Of a stretch of DNA of 64,000 nt, positions 9,309-20,366 are shown piece by piece. The stretch's first letter is position 1. The number at the start of each line of letters is the position of its first letter. The stretch spans positions 98,572 through 162,571 of the forward strand of contig CACFYZ010000002.1 in the NCBI GenBank assembly GCA_902570675.1, read 5' to 3'. This DNA comes from an uncultured Pelagibacteraceae bacterium (GTDB taxonomy: Bacteria > Pseudomonadota > Alphaproteobacteria > Pelagibacterales > AG-422-B15). A program made the translations under genes and the position numbers. The notes beneath the pieces were generated by a model. That model saw only the letters and a program-made list of their open reading frames with translations, was not told where the DNA came from and did not search any database.

Positions 9309-10919
9309 GTGTCCGAAACTGAATATGATGTCATTGTTGCTGGATACGGCCCTGTCGGCGAAACGTGTGCCAACTTACTTGGATACTATGGCATTAAAGC
9401 ATTAATTCTAGACAAGGAAAAAAATACCTACCCTTTACCAAGAGCTATTACATGGGATGCTGAATGTCAGCGAGCAATGTCACATTGTGAATTCTTGAGT
9501 GAGGTTAAGACAAGAAAAATAAGAGGTGTTGATAATAAAGACGCCAATAAGAAATCAATTATGAAGATTACAATGGAAGGTTTTGATACCTATAACTATC
9601 AACACAGAATTTTATTTATTCATCAACCACAATTTGATGAAGCGCATAGAGAAAATGCTAAAAAATATCCCACAAATACAATAAAAACAGGAAGCGAACT
9701 TTTAGCTGTAGATGAAGTAAATGGTATAATTAATTGCACATACAAAAATGTTGATACTGATGAAAAGTTTACAGTAAAAAGTAAGTATCTTCTTGCTTGT
9801 GATGGCGCTAATAGCACAGTTAGAAAACTAAATGGAATTAAATTAAATAGTCTTGATGCAGACGAATCCTGGATGGTGGTTGATGGGTATACAAAAAGTA
9901 GTTTTGAATGTTTTGCCGAAATTGACGCTATTCAGTATTGTAACCCCGCCCGACCAACGACAATTATTCAAGGCGTTGAAAATTGCTTTAGATTTGAAAT
10001 TGCTTACATGCCCGGGGATACTATTGAAGAAATTCAAAAAGAAAAAGTCTTTCGAAAATATATTGATGAATGGATTGGCGATAATGAAGTTGAATTTAGT
10101 AGAACTGCGGTTTACTCCTTCCATGCGGCTGCGGCTGAGAAATGGAGTATAGGAAATATCTTTCTTTTGGGAGATGCAGCGCATCAAATGCCACCCTTTA
10201 TGGGACAAGGAATGAACTCAGGTTGCCGAGATGCAGAGAACTTGCTTTGGAAAATTAATGGGGTATTGAAAGGACTTTATTCCCCAAAAATACTCGCTAG
10301 CTATGAAACAGAAAGAAAACCACATGTTGCACGCATTACAAGGGCTGCGATCAAGATGGGTAGTGTTATAAATGCAAAAAATAAGTTTAAAGCTTTAATT
10401 AGAAATACCGCTTTAAGAATACAGGGCTATATAAAAGGTAACGAAAATATATTTCCAATACTAAATGGCAATCGACTTGGTAAAGGTATTCACAAAATGC
10501 CTAAAATAAAAAATGTTTCCCTTGAACGATACTACTTTAATGAAATTAATGTTCGACTGCGTGATGGACGAATTTTAAGTACTGATCGGGTTTTAGAAAA
10601 AAGCTTTGGAATAATAATAAACGACTTGAAAGGAAGTAAAAAACTTTCTGAAAAATATTTAAAAATTCTAAACGACCATCAATTCAAAATTATAAATGTA
10701 TCTAATGATTATCAACAATCAAACTATAATAATTACATAACTTGTGAAGAGACACATAATGATATGCAAATTTTTTGTGATAAATATGAATGTAATGGAG
10801 TGATTTTAAGGCCTGATAAGTATGTTTATGACTTATTAACGTTTAACAAAAGCGACAGCCTTGAAACAATTATTGATAAAGTATTTAATAATTTAAAAGA
10901 AAAAATTGATTTTAATTGA
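9309..10919 (+). CDS. FAD-dependent aromatic monooxygenase (MhpA-like)
   Basis: A 536-residue class A flavoprotein hydroxylase. The N-terminal dinucleotide fold VIVAGYGPVGETCANLLG is followed much later by the FAD-ribityl motif GDAAHQMPPFMGQGMNSG and a C-terminal thioredoxin-like region. Size and motifs fit 3-(3-hydroxyphenyl)propionate/resorcinol-type hydroxylases that add an OH to a phenol using NAD(P)H and O2. The start is a GTG five bases after the FAH stop; no clear Shine-Dalgarno is visible. Substrate unknown. Confidence 0.85.
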   Translation: MSETEYDVIVAGYGPVGETCANLLGYYGIKALILDKEKNTYPLPRAITWDAECQRAMSHCEFLSEVKTRKIRGVDNKDANKKSIMKITMEGFDTYNYQHRILFIHQPQFDEAHRENAKKYPTNTIKTGSELLAVDEVNGIINCTYKNVDTDEKFTVKSKYLLACDGANSTVRKLNGIKLNSLDADESWMVVDGYTKSSFECFAEIDAIQYCNPARPTTIIQGVENCFRFEIAYMPGDTIEEIQKEKVFRKYIDEWIGDNEVEFSRTAVYSFHAAAAEKWSIGNIFLLGDAAHQMPPFMGQGMNSGCRDAENLLWKINGVLKGLYSPKILASYETERKPHVARITRAAIKMGSVINAKNKFKALIRNTALRIQGYIKGNENIFPILNGNRLGKGIHKMPKIKNVSLERYYFNEINVRLRDGRILSTDRVLEKSFGIIINDLKGSKKLSEKYLKILNDHQFKIINVSNDYQQSNYNNYITCEETHNDMQIFCDKYECNGVILRPDKYVYDLLTFNKSDSLETIIDKVFNNLKEKIDFN

Positions 10920-10950
10920 AACACATTCTTTAAAAGCTAATATTAGAAAT

Positions 10951-11328
10951 ATGCCACTCAATGAAGATGATAGAAAAAAAGGTTTAGAGATCCTTAAAAA
11001 AATGGATCTTCTTAAAAGTGATGAAACACCTGTCTCAAAAGGATTACTCGTACAAATAATTGATATGTTGTATGGAACAATATGGTCAAAAGATGATCTG
11101 TTGTCACTGCAAGAACGAAGCATGATTACTTTAACTGTACTCGTTGCGTTAAACAGGGAAAATGAATTAAAATCTCATTTAAGAGGAGCTAAAAACCTAG
11201 GTATTAAAAAAGAAAAAATTGAAGAAATGATCCTGCACGTTGCATTTTATAGTGGTTTTCCTACCTCAGTTTCAGCGAGCCAGCTGTTAAATAAAGTCTG
11301 GGACTCAGATGAAACAAACTCAGGATAA
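10951..11328 (+). CDS. Carboxymuconolactone decarboxylase family protein
   Basis: I choose the ATG at 10951 (MPLNEDDRKKG); the ORF-track TTG at 10906 would overlap the monooxygenase. The CMD fold is shown by LLSLQERSMITLTVLVAL, SHLRGAKNLGIKKEKIEEM and the conserved HVAFYSGFPTS, very like the C-terminus of PcaC. PcaC itself works in the protocatechuate branch of the beta-ketoadipate pathway, but many family members do other reactions (AhpD-like or decarboxylase). The 3' end overlaps the GST by 20 bp. Confidence 0.82.
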   Translation: MPLNEDDRKKGLEILKKMDLLKSDETPVSKGLLVQIIDMLYGTIWSKDDLLSLQERSMITLTVLVALNRENELKSHLRGAKNLGIKKEKIEEMILHVAFYSGFPTSVSASQLLNKVWDSDETNSG

Positions 11329-12244
11329 GAATTCAAAAAATTTAACAGGCAAACAATCCTATAGGGTTTTCGAAACAGCAGAACCTTGGATTTTATACCA
11401 CAATGATTTTTCCCTTTGTTCTAGAAAAGTAAGAATTTGTTTGGCGGAACTAAAAGTTAATTACAAACCCATTCATATTAATATTATTGAAACTGGAAGT
11501 GCCGAAAACTTAACAAAAGAATTTAAGTTTATTAATCCAAATGTCACCGTCCCTGTTCTACTTCACAATGGATATCCTATTTACGAGTCTCATGAACAAA
11601 TAAAATACTTACAAGAATTTATGAAAAATGAGTCGAACTTAAATGATGAAATATCTTACTGGGTTAAAAGAGGGTCACTCATTGGTGAGCCCATAAATGA
11701 CTTAGAAAAATATGCTGGAAATTGTGTTTCTTTATTAACGCCCCCACTATTTATTTGTATGCTAAAGGATATTTCTATATTTAAATTTTTTTCATACTAT
11801 ATTCGTCATCCAGTAAAATTTAGAGCATTCAATTTTATCATATTTAAAATCTTTGGTTTCAATGCCTACAAGGATAAAACACCGTTATATAAAATTACAA
11901 AAAAAGTTATTTCACATTTGAACAACCATATGAGAGAATTTAATTCACAAATTCTAAATAAAGAATGGATAAGTAATAATCAATTTAGTGTCGCAGATAT
12001 AACGTGGGCTGTACTTCTTCATCGGCTTGAAGAGCTGCAAATTCTCGAGAAATTTACTAAGTCTTATCCTGCAATAGAACAGTACTATATAAGGGTTAAA
12101 AAAAGGTATTCCTTCAAGGAAGGTGTACTAGCTTTTAAGAATACTAGCGTAGATAAAGGAGTAAAAAATTTACAAAAATCAATAAGTGCGGTGAGCTACC
12201 TTAGGAAGCATTACATTGATATTGAGGACAGCATCAAAAATTAA
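11309..12244 (+). CDS. Glutathione S-transferase family protein
   Basis: A 311-residue protein with an N-terminal thioredoxin-fold GST domain (WILYHNDFSLCSRKVRICLAEL, then the cis-Pro region NVTVPVLLHNG and the glutathione-contacting YESHEQI) and an all-helical C-terminal domain (ISNNQFSVADITWAVLLHRLEEL). It is longer than usual GSTs (200-230), with an insertion around residues 130-190. As the last gene of the FAH-monooxygenase-CMD block it could be a maleylpyruvate-isomerase-like or ring-fission-product isomerase, but this is inference. Confidence 0.8.
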   Translation: MKQTQDKNSKNLTGKQSYRVFETAEPWILYHNDFSLCSRKVRICLAELKVNYKPIHINIIETGSAENLTKEFKFINPNVTVPVLLHNGYPIYESHEQIKYLQEFMKNESNLNDEISYWVKRGSLIGEPINDLEKYAGNCVSLLTPPLFICMLKDISIFKFFSYYIRHPVKFRAFNFIIFKIFGFNAYKDKTPLYKITKKVISHLNNHMREFNSQILNKEWISNNQFSVADITWAVLLHRLEELQILEKFTKSYPAIEQYYIRVKKRYSFKEGVLAFKNTSVDKGVKNLQKSISAVSYLRKHYIDIEDSIKN

Positions 12245-12300
12245 GCTATTATTAAAATATAGAGATTTAAGAAGTTTCTCAACAAAACTCATATTAAAAT

Positions 12301-12396
12301 TTGTCGCAGAATGCAATATTAATTAATATTTGATTAATTTATTTAAATAATATATTTAAATATTTAATTTATCAATAAATTAACATATTGCGACAA
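12301..12396. repeat. 96-bp imperfect palindrome upstream of cysD
   Basis: TTGTCGCA at 12301-12308 is matched by TGCGACAA at 12389-12396, the last base being the A of the cysD ATG. The interior is almost pure A/T and itself largely self-complementary around 12350. The two G/C-containing ends flank the whole short spacer between the GST and cysD. It could be an operator pair, a structured leader or a small inverted-repeat element; the sequence does not decide. Confidence 0.6.
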
Positions 12397-13868
12397 TGCT
12401 AGAATATAAGAATAAAACGGATAAAGAAGGCAATCTTATCCCTTGGGACACTTCTTTAGTACACGAGGAGAGCAAAACAAAGTTATCTCTGAGAGCCACA
12501 GAACGATCAATTGAAAAAAGTAAAATTTTACCAAATGCCGTCGATATTAAATATCTTGTTGATGAAAAAAATAGTCAACTCAAAAATAATCTCGTTAAGC
12601 ATCTACTGGCTTCATCGAAAAGAAAAAGAAATCAAATATTAATAGTACAAATTATTAATATAAAAAATAAAGTATGGCTTTTTTTTGTAAATGATTTACG
12701 AGGCGGTAGAAAATGGTTTTGGCATAAGAAAAAAGACATATCCAGTGAGACAATTACCTTATTTTGTAAATCGATACTAAGAACAAAGAAAAAAAACGTC
12801 GTTTTCTTACCTCATAAAGATGCTGTAAAATATTTTAAAAAAATAAAAGAAAGCACAAGTGAAGTTTTTATAAAGTCAACAAAGTATAATGGTTATTTTC
12901 CATTTTCGTGTTATCGAAAATACCTTAATAATGCAAATGAAAATCTAATTTTTAAAAATCTATCTATGAAAAAACCTAACTATCTAAATGAATTAGAATC
13001 GGAAAGCATTCACATAATTAGAGAGGTTGTCGCCGAATCTAAAAACCCTGTCATGCTATATTCAATTGGAAAAGACAGTGCCGTTATGTTGCATTTGGCA
13101 GCAAAAGCATTTTATCCTGCCCCAATACCCTTCCCTCTTTTACACGTCGATACTACATGGAAATTTGACATGATGTATCAATTCAGGTCATTTATAGAAA
13201 AAAAATATAACGTTAAGTTAATTGTTCACTCAAACGAGAAGGGAATAAAAAATAATGTTAATCCTTTCGACCACGGATCTGTAAAACATACACAAATTAT
13301 GAAAACAGACGCACTTCTTGAAGCACTTGAAAAATATAATTTTGACATTGCCTTTGGTGGTGCAAGACGAGATGAAGAAAAGAGTAGGTCTAAGGAGAGA
13401 GTTCTCTCATTCAGAAACACGAATCATAAATGGGATCCTAAAAACCAAAGACCGGAATTATGGAATCTTTACAATACAAAAGTTAATCAACAAGAATCTA
13501 TTCGAGCTTTTCCTATATCAAATTGGACAGAATTTGACGTATGGAATTATATCAAAGATGAAAATATTGATATAGTGCCTCTTTATTATTCTGGGTATTA
13601 CCCTGTTGTAAAAAGAAACAATACATTAATTATGGTCGATGACGAAAGGCTTAAAATTAATAATAATGAAAATATTTATATCAAAAAAATAAGATTTAGG
13701 ACTCTTGGATGTTATCCACTGACAGGGGCGATAGAGTCATCGGCATCAAATATTGACGACGTGATTTTAGAATTAACATCGTCAAAAGTCAGCGAAAGGC
13801 AAGGAAGACTAATTGACACTGATGAACAATCATCAATGGAAAAGAAAAAAATTGATGGTTACTTCTAA
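12396..13868 (+). CDS. cysD: Sulfate adenylyltransferase subunit 2 with N-terminal extension
   Basis: The C-terminal ~300 residues are a full Cys[19 protein letters not shown] (PP-loop), [26 protein letters not shown] and the C-terminal [13 protein letters not shown]. It makes adenylyl sulfate together with CysN. The ORF is uninterrupted for another 190 residues upstream; this lysine-rich extension ([31 protein letters not shown]) is not part of normal CysD and I do not recognise it. An internal ATG at 12966 ([17 protein letters not shown]) is where ordinary CysD starts, so a shorter product is possible. cysNC follows 4 bp later. Confidence 0.88.
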   Translation: MLEYKNKTDKEGNLIPWDTSLVHEESKTKLSLRATERSIEKSKILPNAVDIKYLVDEKNSQLKNNLVKHLLASSKRKRNQILIVQIINIKNKVWLFFVNDLRGGRKWFWHKKKDISSETITLFCKSILRTKKKNVVFLPHKDAVKYFKKIKESTSEVFIKSTKYNGYFPFSCYRKYLNNANENLIFKNLSMKKPNYLNELESESIHIIREVVAESKNPVMLYSIGKDSAVMLHLAAKAFYPAPIPFPLLHVDTTWKFDMMYQFRSFIEKKYNVKLIVHSNEKGIKNNVNPFDHGSVKHTQIMKTDALLEALEKYNFDIAFGGARRDEEKSRSKERVLSFRNTNHKWDPKNQRPELWNLYNTKVNQQESIRAFPISNWTEFDVWNYIKDENIDIVPLYYSGYYPVVKRNNTLIMVDDERLKINNNENIYIKKIRFRTLGCYPLTGAIESSASNIDDVILELTSSKVSERQGRLIDTDEQSSMEKKKIDGYF

Positions 13869-13872
13869 CTTT

Positions 13873-15708
13873 ATGAAAAACAAAAATAACATACTTAAAT
13901 TTATAACTTGCGGGAGTGTAGACGACGGCAAAAGCACTCTTATTGGAAGAATATTATATGAGTCTCAATTAATCTTGGAGGATCAATTTGAAATATTAAA
14001 AAATGATTCTCAAAAAGTAGGTACTCAAGGCGATGAATTAGACTTAGCTCTTTTAGTAGATGGATTATCAGCTGAGAGAGAACAAGGTATTACAATTGAT
14101 ATTGCGCATAAGTATTTTAGTACCAGAAAAAGAAAATTTATTGTTTTAGATGCACCGGGTCATGAACAGTATACCCGAAACATGGTAACCGGTGCGTCAA
14201 ACGCTCAAGTAGCTGTAATTCTAATCGACGCCTCAAAAGGCCTTTTAACTCAAACAAGGAGGCATTCTTACATATGCTCAATGATGGGAATTAATCATGC
14301 TATAGTTGCGGTAAATAAAATAGATAAGGTGGGTTTTAACAAAAAAATTTTTTTAAATATTGAAGAACAATTTGAAAAATTAAAATTAAATTTTAAGAAA
14401 ATTGATATTGTTCCTATATCGGCACTAAAAGGTGATAATATTTCAACAAGATCAAACAAAACTAAATGGTATGAAGGTGATACATTAATTGAGTTACTTG
14501 AAAAAAGTAATATCAAACAAAAAAAAATTCATTCCAAATTCAGACTGCCCGTTCAGAATGTATTAAGGCCCAACTCTGATTTTAGAGGCTTTCAGGGAAC
14601 TGTTGCCTCAGGTACTATAAAAAAAGGAGATAAAGTTATTATTCAACCAGGTTCTCATTCCACCAGAATAAAAGAAATATTTTTCTCCGGAAAAAAAGTT
14701 GATCAAGCACAGTCTGGTAATGCAGTCACAGTTACATTAAAGGATGAAATCGACATTAGTAGGGGCAATATTTTAACAGAAAAAAAAGGGCAGTGTGAAA
14801 GTAGCAACCAATTTCAATCTAAACTAATTTGGATGGACGAAAATGAAGGACATATTGGTAGGTCGTATATTCTAAAAATTAATAATCAAACTGCTGGGGC
14901 GCAGATATCTAAAATTAAAGCAAAAATTGATATAAACAACCTTTCAGAAGTCACAGCAACTAAACTTAGTTTAAATGATATCTCAATTGTAAACATCAAT
15001 TTAGATAAAGATATTTTTTTTGAACCTTACGATAACAATAAAACACTTGGTGGATTTATTTTAGTAGATAGATTTACCAATAAAACAGTTGCAGCTGGAT
15101 TAATTAACTTTTCTTTAAGGCGTGCTCAAAATATATTTGAGCAGAATTTAACTATAAATAAAAATTTGAGACAAAAGCTCAATAATCATAAGAGTAAGAT
15201 ACTTTGGCTAACAGGATTAAGTGGTTCAGGTAAATCAACGATCGCGAATGAGCTGGAAAAAAAACTTTATGAAAGAGGAATAAGGTCTTTTATTTTAGAT
15301 GGAGATAATATCAGACATGGGTTGAATAAGGATCTAGGATTTACTGATGCAGATAGAATTGAAAATATTAGACGAATTGGTGAAGTAGCTAAATTGATGG
15401 TTGATGCAGGTTTAGTGGTGATAACTGCATTTATTTCTCCATTTATTGCAGAGAGAAATATGATTCGAAACATGTTTGATGAAAAAGAGTTTAAAGAAGT
15501 GTTTGTAGATGTTCCCCTATCCGTTGCTGAAAAAAGAGATCCTAAAGGTTTATATAAAAAAGCTAGAGAAGGAAAAATTAAAAACTTTACTGGCATTGAT
15601 AGCAATTACGAAATACCTTCTCAACCCGACTACCATTTTGATACAGATAAGGAAAGTGTGAAAAAGATAGTAAATACCCTATTAGCTAGTGAGTTTAGTG
15701 ATATTTAA
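13873..15708 (+). CDS. cysNC: Bifunctional sulfate adenylyltransferase subunit 1/adenylylsulfate kinase
   Basis: The N-terminal two thirds is a CysN GTPase: P-loop [26 protein letters not shown] (G3) and NKID (G4), followed by EF-Tu-like beta barrels. The C-terminal third is APS kinase: [33 protein letters not shown]. The product is PAPS. I start at the ATG at 13873 ([15 protein letters not shown]); the ORF track extends into cysD. No PAPS reductase or sulfite reductase lies nearby, so the PAPS may serve sulfotransferases as well as assimilation. Confidence 0.93.
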   Translation: MKNKNNILKFITCGSVDDGKSTLIGRILYESQLILEDQFEILKNDSQKVGTQGDELDLALLVDGLSAEREQGITIDIAHKYFSTRKRKFIVLDAPGHEQYTRNMVTGASNAQVAVILIDASKGLLTQTRRHSYICSMMGINHAIVAVNKIDKVGFNKKIFLNIEEQFEKLKLNFKKIDIVPISALKGDNISTRSNKTKWYEGDTLIELLEKSNIKQKKIHSKFRLPVQNVLRPNSDFRGFQGTVASGTIKKGDKVIIQPGSHSTRIKEIFFSGKKVDQAQSGNAVTVTLKDEIDISRGNILTEKKGQCESSNQFQSKLIWMDENEGHIGRSYILKINNQTAGAQISKIKAKIDINNLSEVTATKLSLNDISIVNINLDKDIFFEPYDNNKTLGGFILVDRFTNKTVAAGLINFSLRRAQNIFEQNLTINKNLRQKLNNHKSKILWLTGLSGSGKSTIANELEKKLYERGIRSFILDGDNIRHGLNKDLGFTDADRIENIRRIGEVAKLMVDAGLVVITAFISPFIAERNMIRNMFDEKEFKEVFVDVPLSVAEKRDPKGLYKKAREGKIKNFTGIDSNYEIPSQPDYHFDTDKESVKKIVNTLLASEFSDI

Positions 15709-15760
15709 GACACGTCTTTTTGTGGAAATAAATTAAATTAATATTTAATATAAATACTTG

Positions 15761-15988
15761 ATGGCACAAAGTAGCAAAAAGAGGTCTCTTGTAAAAGCGT
15801 TCACTTGGAGATTTACTGCAACAATCGATACCTTTATCATAAGTTATCTTGTTATATGGCAATCAGATTTTTCTACACTCGAAACAGCGGGACTAATTGC
15901 TGGGTTTGAGATTATTACAAAAATAACAATTTATTATTTTCATGAGCGTCTGTGGTCTTACATTTCATGGGGTAAAAGTTTAGATTGA
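15761..15988 (+). CDS. DUF2061 small membrane protein
   Basis: A 75-residue protein with two hydrophobic segments (AFTWRFTATIDTFIISYLVI and LIAGFEIITKITIYYFHERLW), matching the DUF2061 pattern including the HERLW motif. DUF2061 genes commonly accompany cysNC/cysC in proteobacteria, and this one follows cysNC by 52 bp. Function unknown. I use the ATG at 15761 instead of the preceding TTG. Confidence 0.8.
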   Translation: MAQSSKKRSLVKAFTWRFTATIDTFIISYLVIWQSDFSTLETAGLIAGFEIITKITIYYFHERLWSYISWGKSLD

Positions 15989-16005
15989 TCTGACATTATT
16001 TTTTA

Positions 16006-17721
16006 TTAAATATCGGCGTACGTATGTGTCTCTTCCCCAGCTCCTGGATGAGTAACTGCTCCTGATGAAGCGGATCCAACCGTTCGACTGTATTTCCAAA
16101 GTGTTCCTGAATTAAAATCAGTTTTTCTTTCTTTCCAAGATAGTTTTCTTTTTTCCATCTCTTCATCACTTACAGATATAGTAATTGTACCATTTTCAGC
16201 ATCAAGAATGATCTCATCACCGTTCTCAACGAGCGCTATTGGTCCACAGACTGCGGCTTCAGGTGAAACGTGCCCAATACAAAAACCTCTAGTTGCACCA
16301 CTAAAACGTCCATCTGTAATTAGCGCGACTTTGTCCCCCATTCCTTGTCCATATATAGCGGCGGTAGTAGAAAGCATTTCTCTCATTCCTGGTCCTCCTT
16401 TAGGTCCTTCATAACGAATAACAAATACGTCACCTTCACTATAATTATTATTTTTAACACACTCGAATGCATCCTCTTCGCAATCGAAGCAAATCGCTTT
16501 TCCTTTAAAATGTAAATTTTCCATTCCCGCTACTTTGACTATTGCGCCGTCTGGAGCGAGGTTCCCCTTTAAACCAACCACGCCACCAGTTGGACTGAGA
16601 GGCTCGTTATATGGTCTTATTACTTTTTGATTTGTATTAAAAGTTACATCTTTTAAGTTTTCTTCAATCGTTTTACCGGTAACAGTCAGGCAATCTCCAT
16701 GAATATATCCCCCTTCAAATAAGGTTTTAATAATTATTGGAACGCCTCCAGCTTCATAGACATCTTTTGCAACGTATTGACCGCCTGGCTTTAAGTCAGC
16801 AAGATATGGGGTCTTTTTAAAAATTTCTACCACATCATCTAAATCAAACTTTATTCCACATTCATGAGCAATGGCTGGCAAATGAAGTCCTGCATTAGTT
16901 GATCCTCCTGTAGCCGCAACTATTGTAGCAGCATTTTCAAGAGCTTTACGCGTCACAATATCTCTTGGCCGAATATTTTGATTTATTAGGTCCATTATTT
17001 GCTTTCCAGATTCATAAGCGTATTTGTCTCTTTCCTCATAAGGTGCTGGGGCACCTGAGGAATAAGGCAAAGCTAAGCCAATTGCTTCTGATACACATGC
17101 CATTGTATTTGCGGTAAATTGCCCGCCACATGCACCAGCACTTGGACACGCAACACACTCTAGCTCATGCAATTCCTCTTCAGTTGCATTTCCAGATGAA
17201 TACTTGCCTACAGCTTCAAAAACATCAACCACGGTAACATCTTTTCCTTTGTATTTTCCAGGCAGAATACTTCCTCCATACATAAACACACTTGGAACAT
17301 TTAATCGGCACATTGCCATCATAAGACCAGGAAGTGACTTATCACAACCTGCGAGACCAACAATTGCATCATAACAATGTCCTCTGACGGTTAATTCTGT
17401 GGAGTCTGCTATAACTTCTCTCGAGACCAATGAAGATTTCATGCCTTGATGACCCATCGCAATTCCATCTGTAACCGTAATTGTGCAAAATTCTCTAGGT
17501 GTACCTTTTGCTTCTGTTACACCTTTTTTAACTGACTGAGCTTGTCTCATCAGTGCAATATTGCAAGGGGCAGCCTCGTTCCATGTAGATACAACACCAA
17601 CGAATGGTTTAGCTATATCATTTTCATCTAATCCCATTGCATAATAATATGATCTGTGTGGAGCCCTTTCTGGACCAACAGACACATGGCGACTTGGTAA
17701 TTTATTTTTATCAAATTTCAT
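16006..17721 (-). CDS. ilvD: Dihydroxy-acid dehydratase
   Basis: A 571-residue IlvD/Edd enzyme. GCDKSLPG and [18 protein letters not shown] carry the Fe-S cluster cysteines, and the C-terminal [19 protein letters not shown] is conserved. It dehydrates 2,3-dihydroxy-isovalerate and -methylvalerate in valine and isoleucine synthesis. The CPSAGACGG spacing resembles the plant/mycobacterial-type enzymes with an oxygen-tolerant [2Fe-2S] cluster, which would suit an aerobe (inference). It is followed upstream by valS with a 2-bp gap, probably one transcript. Confidence 0.93.
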   Translation of the reverse strand: MKFDKNKLPSRHVSVGPERAPHRSYYYAMGLDENDIAKPFVGVVSTWNEAAPCNIALMRQAQSVKKGVTEAKGTPREFCTITVTDGIAMGHQGMKSSLVSREVIADSTELTVRGHCYDAIVGLAGCDKSLPGLMMAMCRLNVPSVFMYGGSILPGKYKGKDVTVVDVFEAVGKYSSGNATEEELHELECVACPSAGACGGQFTANTMACVSEAIGLALPYSSGAPAPYEERDKYAYESGKQIMDLINQNIRPRDIVTRKALENAATIVAATGGSTNAGLHLPAIAHECGIKFDLDDVVEIFKKTPYLADLKPGGQYVAKDVYEAGGVPIIIKTLFEGGYIHGDCLTVTGKTIEENLKDVTFNTNQKVIRPYNEPLSPTGGVVGLKGNLAPDGAIVKVAGMENLHFKGKAICFDCEEDAFECVKNNNYSEGDVFVIRYEGPKGGPGMREMLSTTAAIYGQGMGDKVALITDGRFSGATRGFCIGHVSPEAAVCGPIALVENGDEIILDAENGTITISVSDEEMEKRKLSWKERKTDFNSGTLWKYSRTVGSASSGAVTHPGAGEETHTYADI

Positions 17722-17723
17722 TT

Positions 17724-20366
17724 CTAATCAATACTTTTAATAGCATTTAGGATTTTTTTACGAGATAGCGAGTACTCTTTCTGTCTTTCTTTTTGCTCAT
17801 CAATAATTTCTTGAGGAGCATTTTTAACAAAATTATTATTATTAAGTTTATTTTCAATTTTTTCCATTTCTGACTCTATTTTATTTAAGTTTTTAGTTAA
17901 ACGTTTTTTTTCAATTTTAAAATCAATAATACCCTTTAGAGATAAATATATCAAACCATCGTTAAATAATACTTGAACCATACCCTCGCCCTTTGAAAAC
18001 TGTTTTTGAGAAATTTTATTAATTTTTGTGAGTGCAAATATAGTATCCTCATAATTTTCTATGGCTGAAGTTAATCGCTCACTAGCTTCAGATAGATTTA
18101 GTTCTACAAAAACATTTGCTGGTACATTCATTTCAGCTCGCGTTGATCTTATTGCAGTTATTAACTCTTTAAGTATTTCAATCTCAGAACAATTATCTTT
18201 TGATAATTTAATTTTCTCAGGCCAGGATGCTCGGTTTATTGGATTTGAATTATGCTTGAGTATGGAAGGAGCAATATTCCACAAATGCTCAGTAAAAAAT
18301 GGCATTATTGGGTGGAGCATTATTAAAATATTTGTAAACACAAAACTTGTGACACTCCGTGTCTCAAATACATCATTCGCTTCATTTTTATTAAATACAG
18401 ATTTTGTGAATTCTAAATACCAATCACAAAAAATATTCCATGTAAATTTATAGAGCTCATTAGCTGCTTCGTTAAAACGGTAATTCTTTATTGAGTCTTC
18501 AGTCGCCACTCTACATTGTTCATAGTTTAAAAGAATCCATTTATTAAAAGGATTCTTGATACTTTTAAAATCAATCTCTTCATATTTACACTTATTACTT
18601 TCAGATAGTTTTGCTGCGTTCCAGATTTTTGTGATAAAATTTCTGTACCCTTCTATTCTCTGTTTTGAGAGTTTTATATCGCGTCCTTGGGCTGCCATAG
18701 AACAAAGTGTCATTCTTAAAGCATCAGCGCCATATTCATCCATTAAAACTAATGGATCTATAACATTGCCTTTTGATTTTGACATTTTTTGCCCATGTTC
18801 ATCTCTAACTAATGCATGTACGTAGACTTCTTTAAAAGGCACCTCTTTTGTAAAATACAAACCCATCATCATCATTCTTGCGACCCAAAAAAATATTATA
18901 TCAAAGCCCGTTACCAAAGCAGAAGTGGGATAATATTGCTCTAACTCTATTGTTTTTTCCGGCCAGCCCAATGTTGAAAAGGGCCACAAAGCAGATGAAA
19001 ACCAAGTATCAAGTACATCCTCGTCCTGTGTTAGCTCAACATCTTTTTTATAGTAATCGCGAGCTTCTAATGATGCTTCTTCGTATGTTTCTGCAACAAA
19101 GATTTTATTATCTGGACCATACCAGGCAGGAATTTGATGCCCCCACATTAATTGACGTGAGACACACCATGGTTGAATATTCTCCATCCATTCAAAATAT
19201 GTTTTTTCCCAATTTTTTGGGATAAATTTTGTCTTTCCTTCTCTTACCTTATCAATTGCATCAATTGATAATTTTTTAGCATCGACAAACCACTGATCAG
19301 TAAGCAATGGTTCAATCACTTCGCCTGAACGATCACCGTACGGAACAGTGTGAACATTTTCTTCAATTTTATTTAAAGCCCCAATTTCTTTTAATTCATC
19401 AATAATGAAGTTACGAGCCTCATATCTATCTAATCCAACATATTTTGTTGGACAATTATCGTTTAAACGCGCAGATTCATCAAATATATTTATGACGTCC
19501 AGATTATGTCTTTGTCCTAATTCATAGTCATTAAAATCATGTGCTGGGGTAATTTTTACCGCTCCAGATCCCTGATCCATTTTGGCATAATCATCTGCTA
19601 CAATTGGCAATTTTCTATTTACGATTGGCAGTATGGCAATTTTTCCAACCAAATCTTTGAATCTATCATCTTCAGGGTGCACAGCGATCGCTGTATCGCC
19701 AATCATTGTTTCTGGACGCGTTGTCGCAATAGTAATTTGTCTTTCTTCATTTTCAATTTGGTAATCAATGTACCATAAGGACCCTTTAACTTCTTTTTGG
19801 ATAACTTCGAGATCTGAAATTGTTGTTTGTAATTTAGGATCCCAATTACTGAGCCTTTTATCTTTATAAATAAGTCCGTCATTGTAAAGGTTTACAAAAA
19901 CATGCTTTACTGCAGTCGATAAACCTTCATCAAGAGTAAATCTTTCTCTTGACCAGTCGCATGAACAGCCAAGTCTTTTTAGTTGATTAATTATTTCATT
20001 TCCCGACTTTTCTTTCCATTCCCATACTTTATTAATAAATTCTTTACGAGTAAGGTTTGATTTTTTTATGTTCTGCTTCTTTAATTCTCTTTCAACTACC
20101 ATTTCCGTTGCTATGCCAGCATGATCAGTGCCTGGTTGCCATAAAACATTTTTACCTTGCATTCGATAAAATCTAATTAAAATATCCTGCAAGGTATTAT
20201 TCAATGCATGCCCCATATGTAATGTACCTGTTACATTGGGTGGTGGTATAACAATACTATAAGACTGAGAGGTATCTTTTATTCCTGCTTTAAAATCCCC
20301 ATCAGATTCCCACTTTTTATAGATCTCGCCTTCAACTGCGTTAGGCTGATAGTATTTTTCTAACAT
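17724..20366 (-). CDS. valS: Valyl-tRNA synthetase
   Basis: An 880-residue class I aminoacyl-tRNA synthetase. [18 protein letters not shown] carries the HIGH motif and [14 protein letters not shown] the KMSKS loop. The editing domain lies between, and the C-terminal coiled coil ([18 protein letters not shown]) is typical of ValS. It charges tRNA-Val. The start overlaps the stop of the popZ-like gene by one base, the popZ-valS order common in Alphaproteobacteria. Confidence 0.96.
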   Translation of the reverse strand: MLEKYYQPNAVEGEIYKKWESDGDFKAGIKDTSQSYSIVIPPPNVTGTLHMGHALNNTLQDILIRFYRMQGKNVLWQPGTDHAGIATEMVVERELKKQNIKKSNLTRKEFINKVWEWKEKSGNEIINQLKRLGCSCDWSRERFTLDEGLSTAVKHVFVNLYNDGLIYKDKRLSNWDPKLQTTISDLEVIQKEVKGSLWYIDYQIENEERQITIATTRPETMIGDTAIAVHPEDDRFKDLVGKIAILPIVNRKLPIVADDYAKMDQGSGAVKITPAHDFNDYELGQRHNLDVINIFDESARLNDNCPTKYVGLDRYEARNFIIDELKEIGALNKIEENVHTVPYGDRSGEVIEPLLTDQWFVDAKKLSIDAIDKVREGKTKFIPKNWEKTYFEWMENIQPWCVSRQLMWGHQIPAWYGPDNKIFVAETYEEASLEARDYYKKDVELTQDEDVLDTWFSSALWPFSTLGWPEKTIELEQYYPTSALVTGFDIIFFWVARMMMMGLYFTKEVPFKEVYVHALVRDEHGQKMSKSKGNVIDPLVLMDEYGADALRMTLCSMAAQGRDIKLSKQRIEGYRNFITKIWNAAKLSESNKCKYEEIDFKSIKNPFNKWILLNYEQCRVATEDSIKNYRFNEAANELYKFTWNIFCDWYLEFTKSVFNKNEANDVFETRSVTSFVFTNILIMLHPIMPFFTEHLWNIAPSILKHNSNPINRASWPEKIKLSKDNCSEIEILKELITAIRSTRAEMNVPANVFVELNLSEASERLTSAIENYEDTIFALTKINKISQKQFSKGEGMVQVLFNDGLIYLSLKGIIDFKIEKKRLTKNLNKIESEMEKIENKLNNNNFVKNAPQEIIDEQKERQKEYSLSRKKILNAIKSID

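Noticed and set aside
9843-10208. Minus-strand ORF of 121 aa inside the monooxygenase gene
   Set aside because: Antisense shadow of the FAD-dependent monooxygenase; composition not protein-like.
12966-13868. Separate short cysD gene starting at the internal ATG
   Set aside because: The frame is open back to 12396 with no stop and no clear ribosome-binding site at 12966, so I annotate one long gene and mention the alternative.
18061-18453. Plus-strand ORF of 130 aa inside valS
   Set aside because: Shadow frame of a complete and conserved valS gene.
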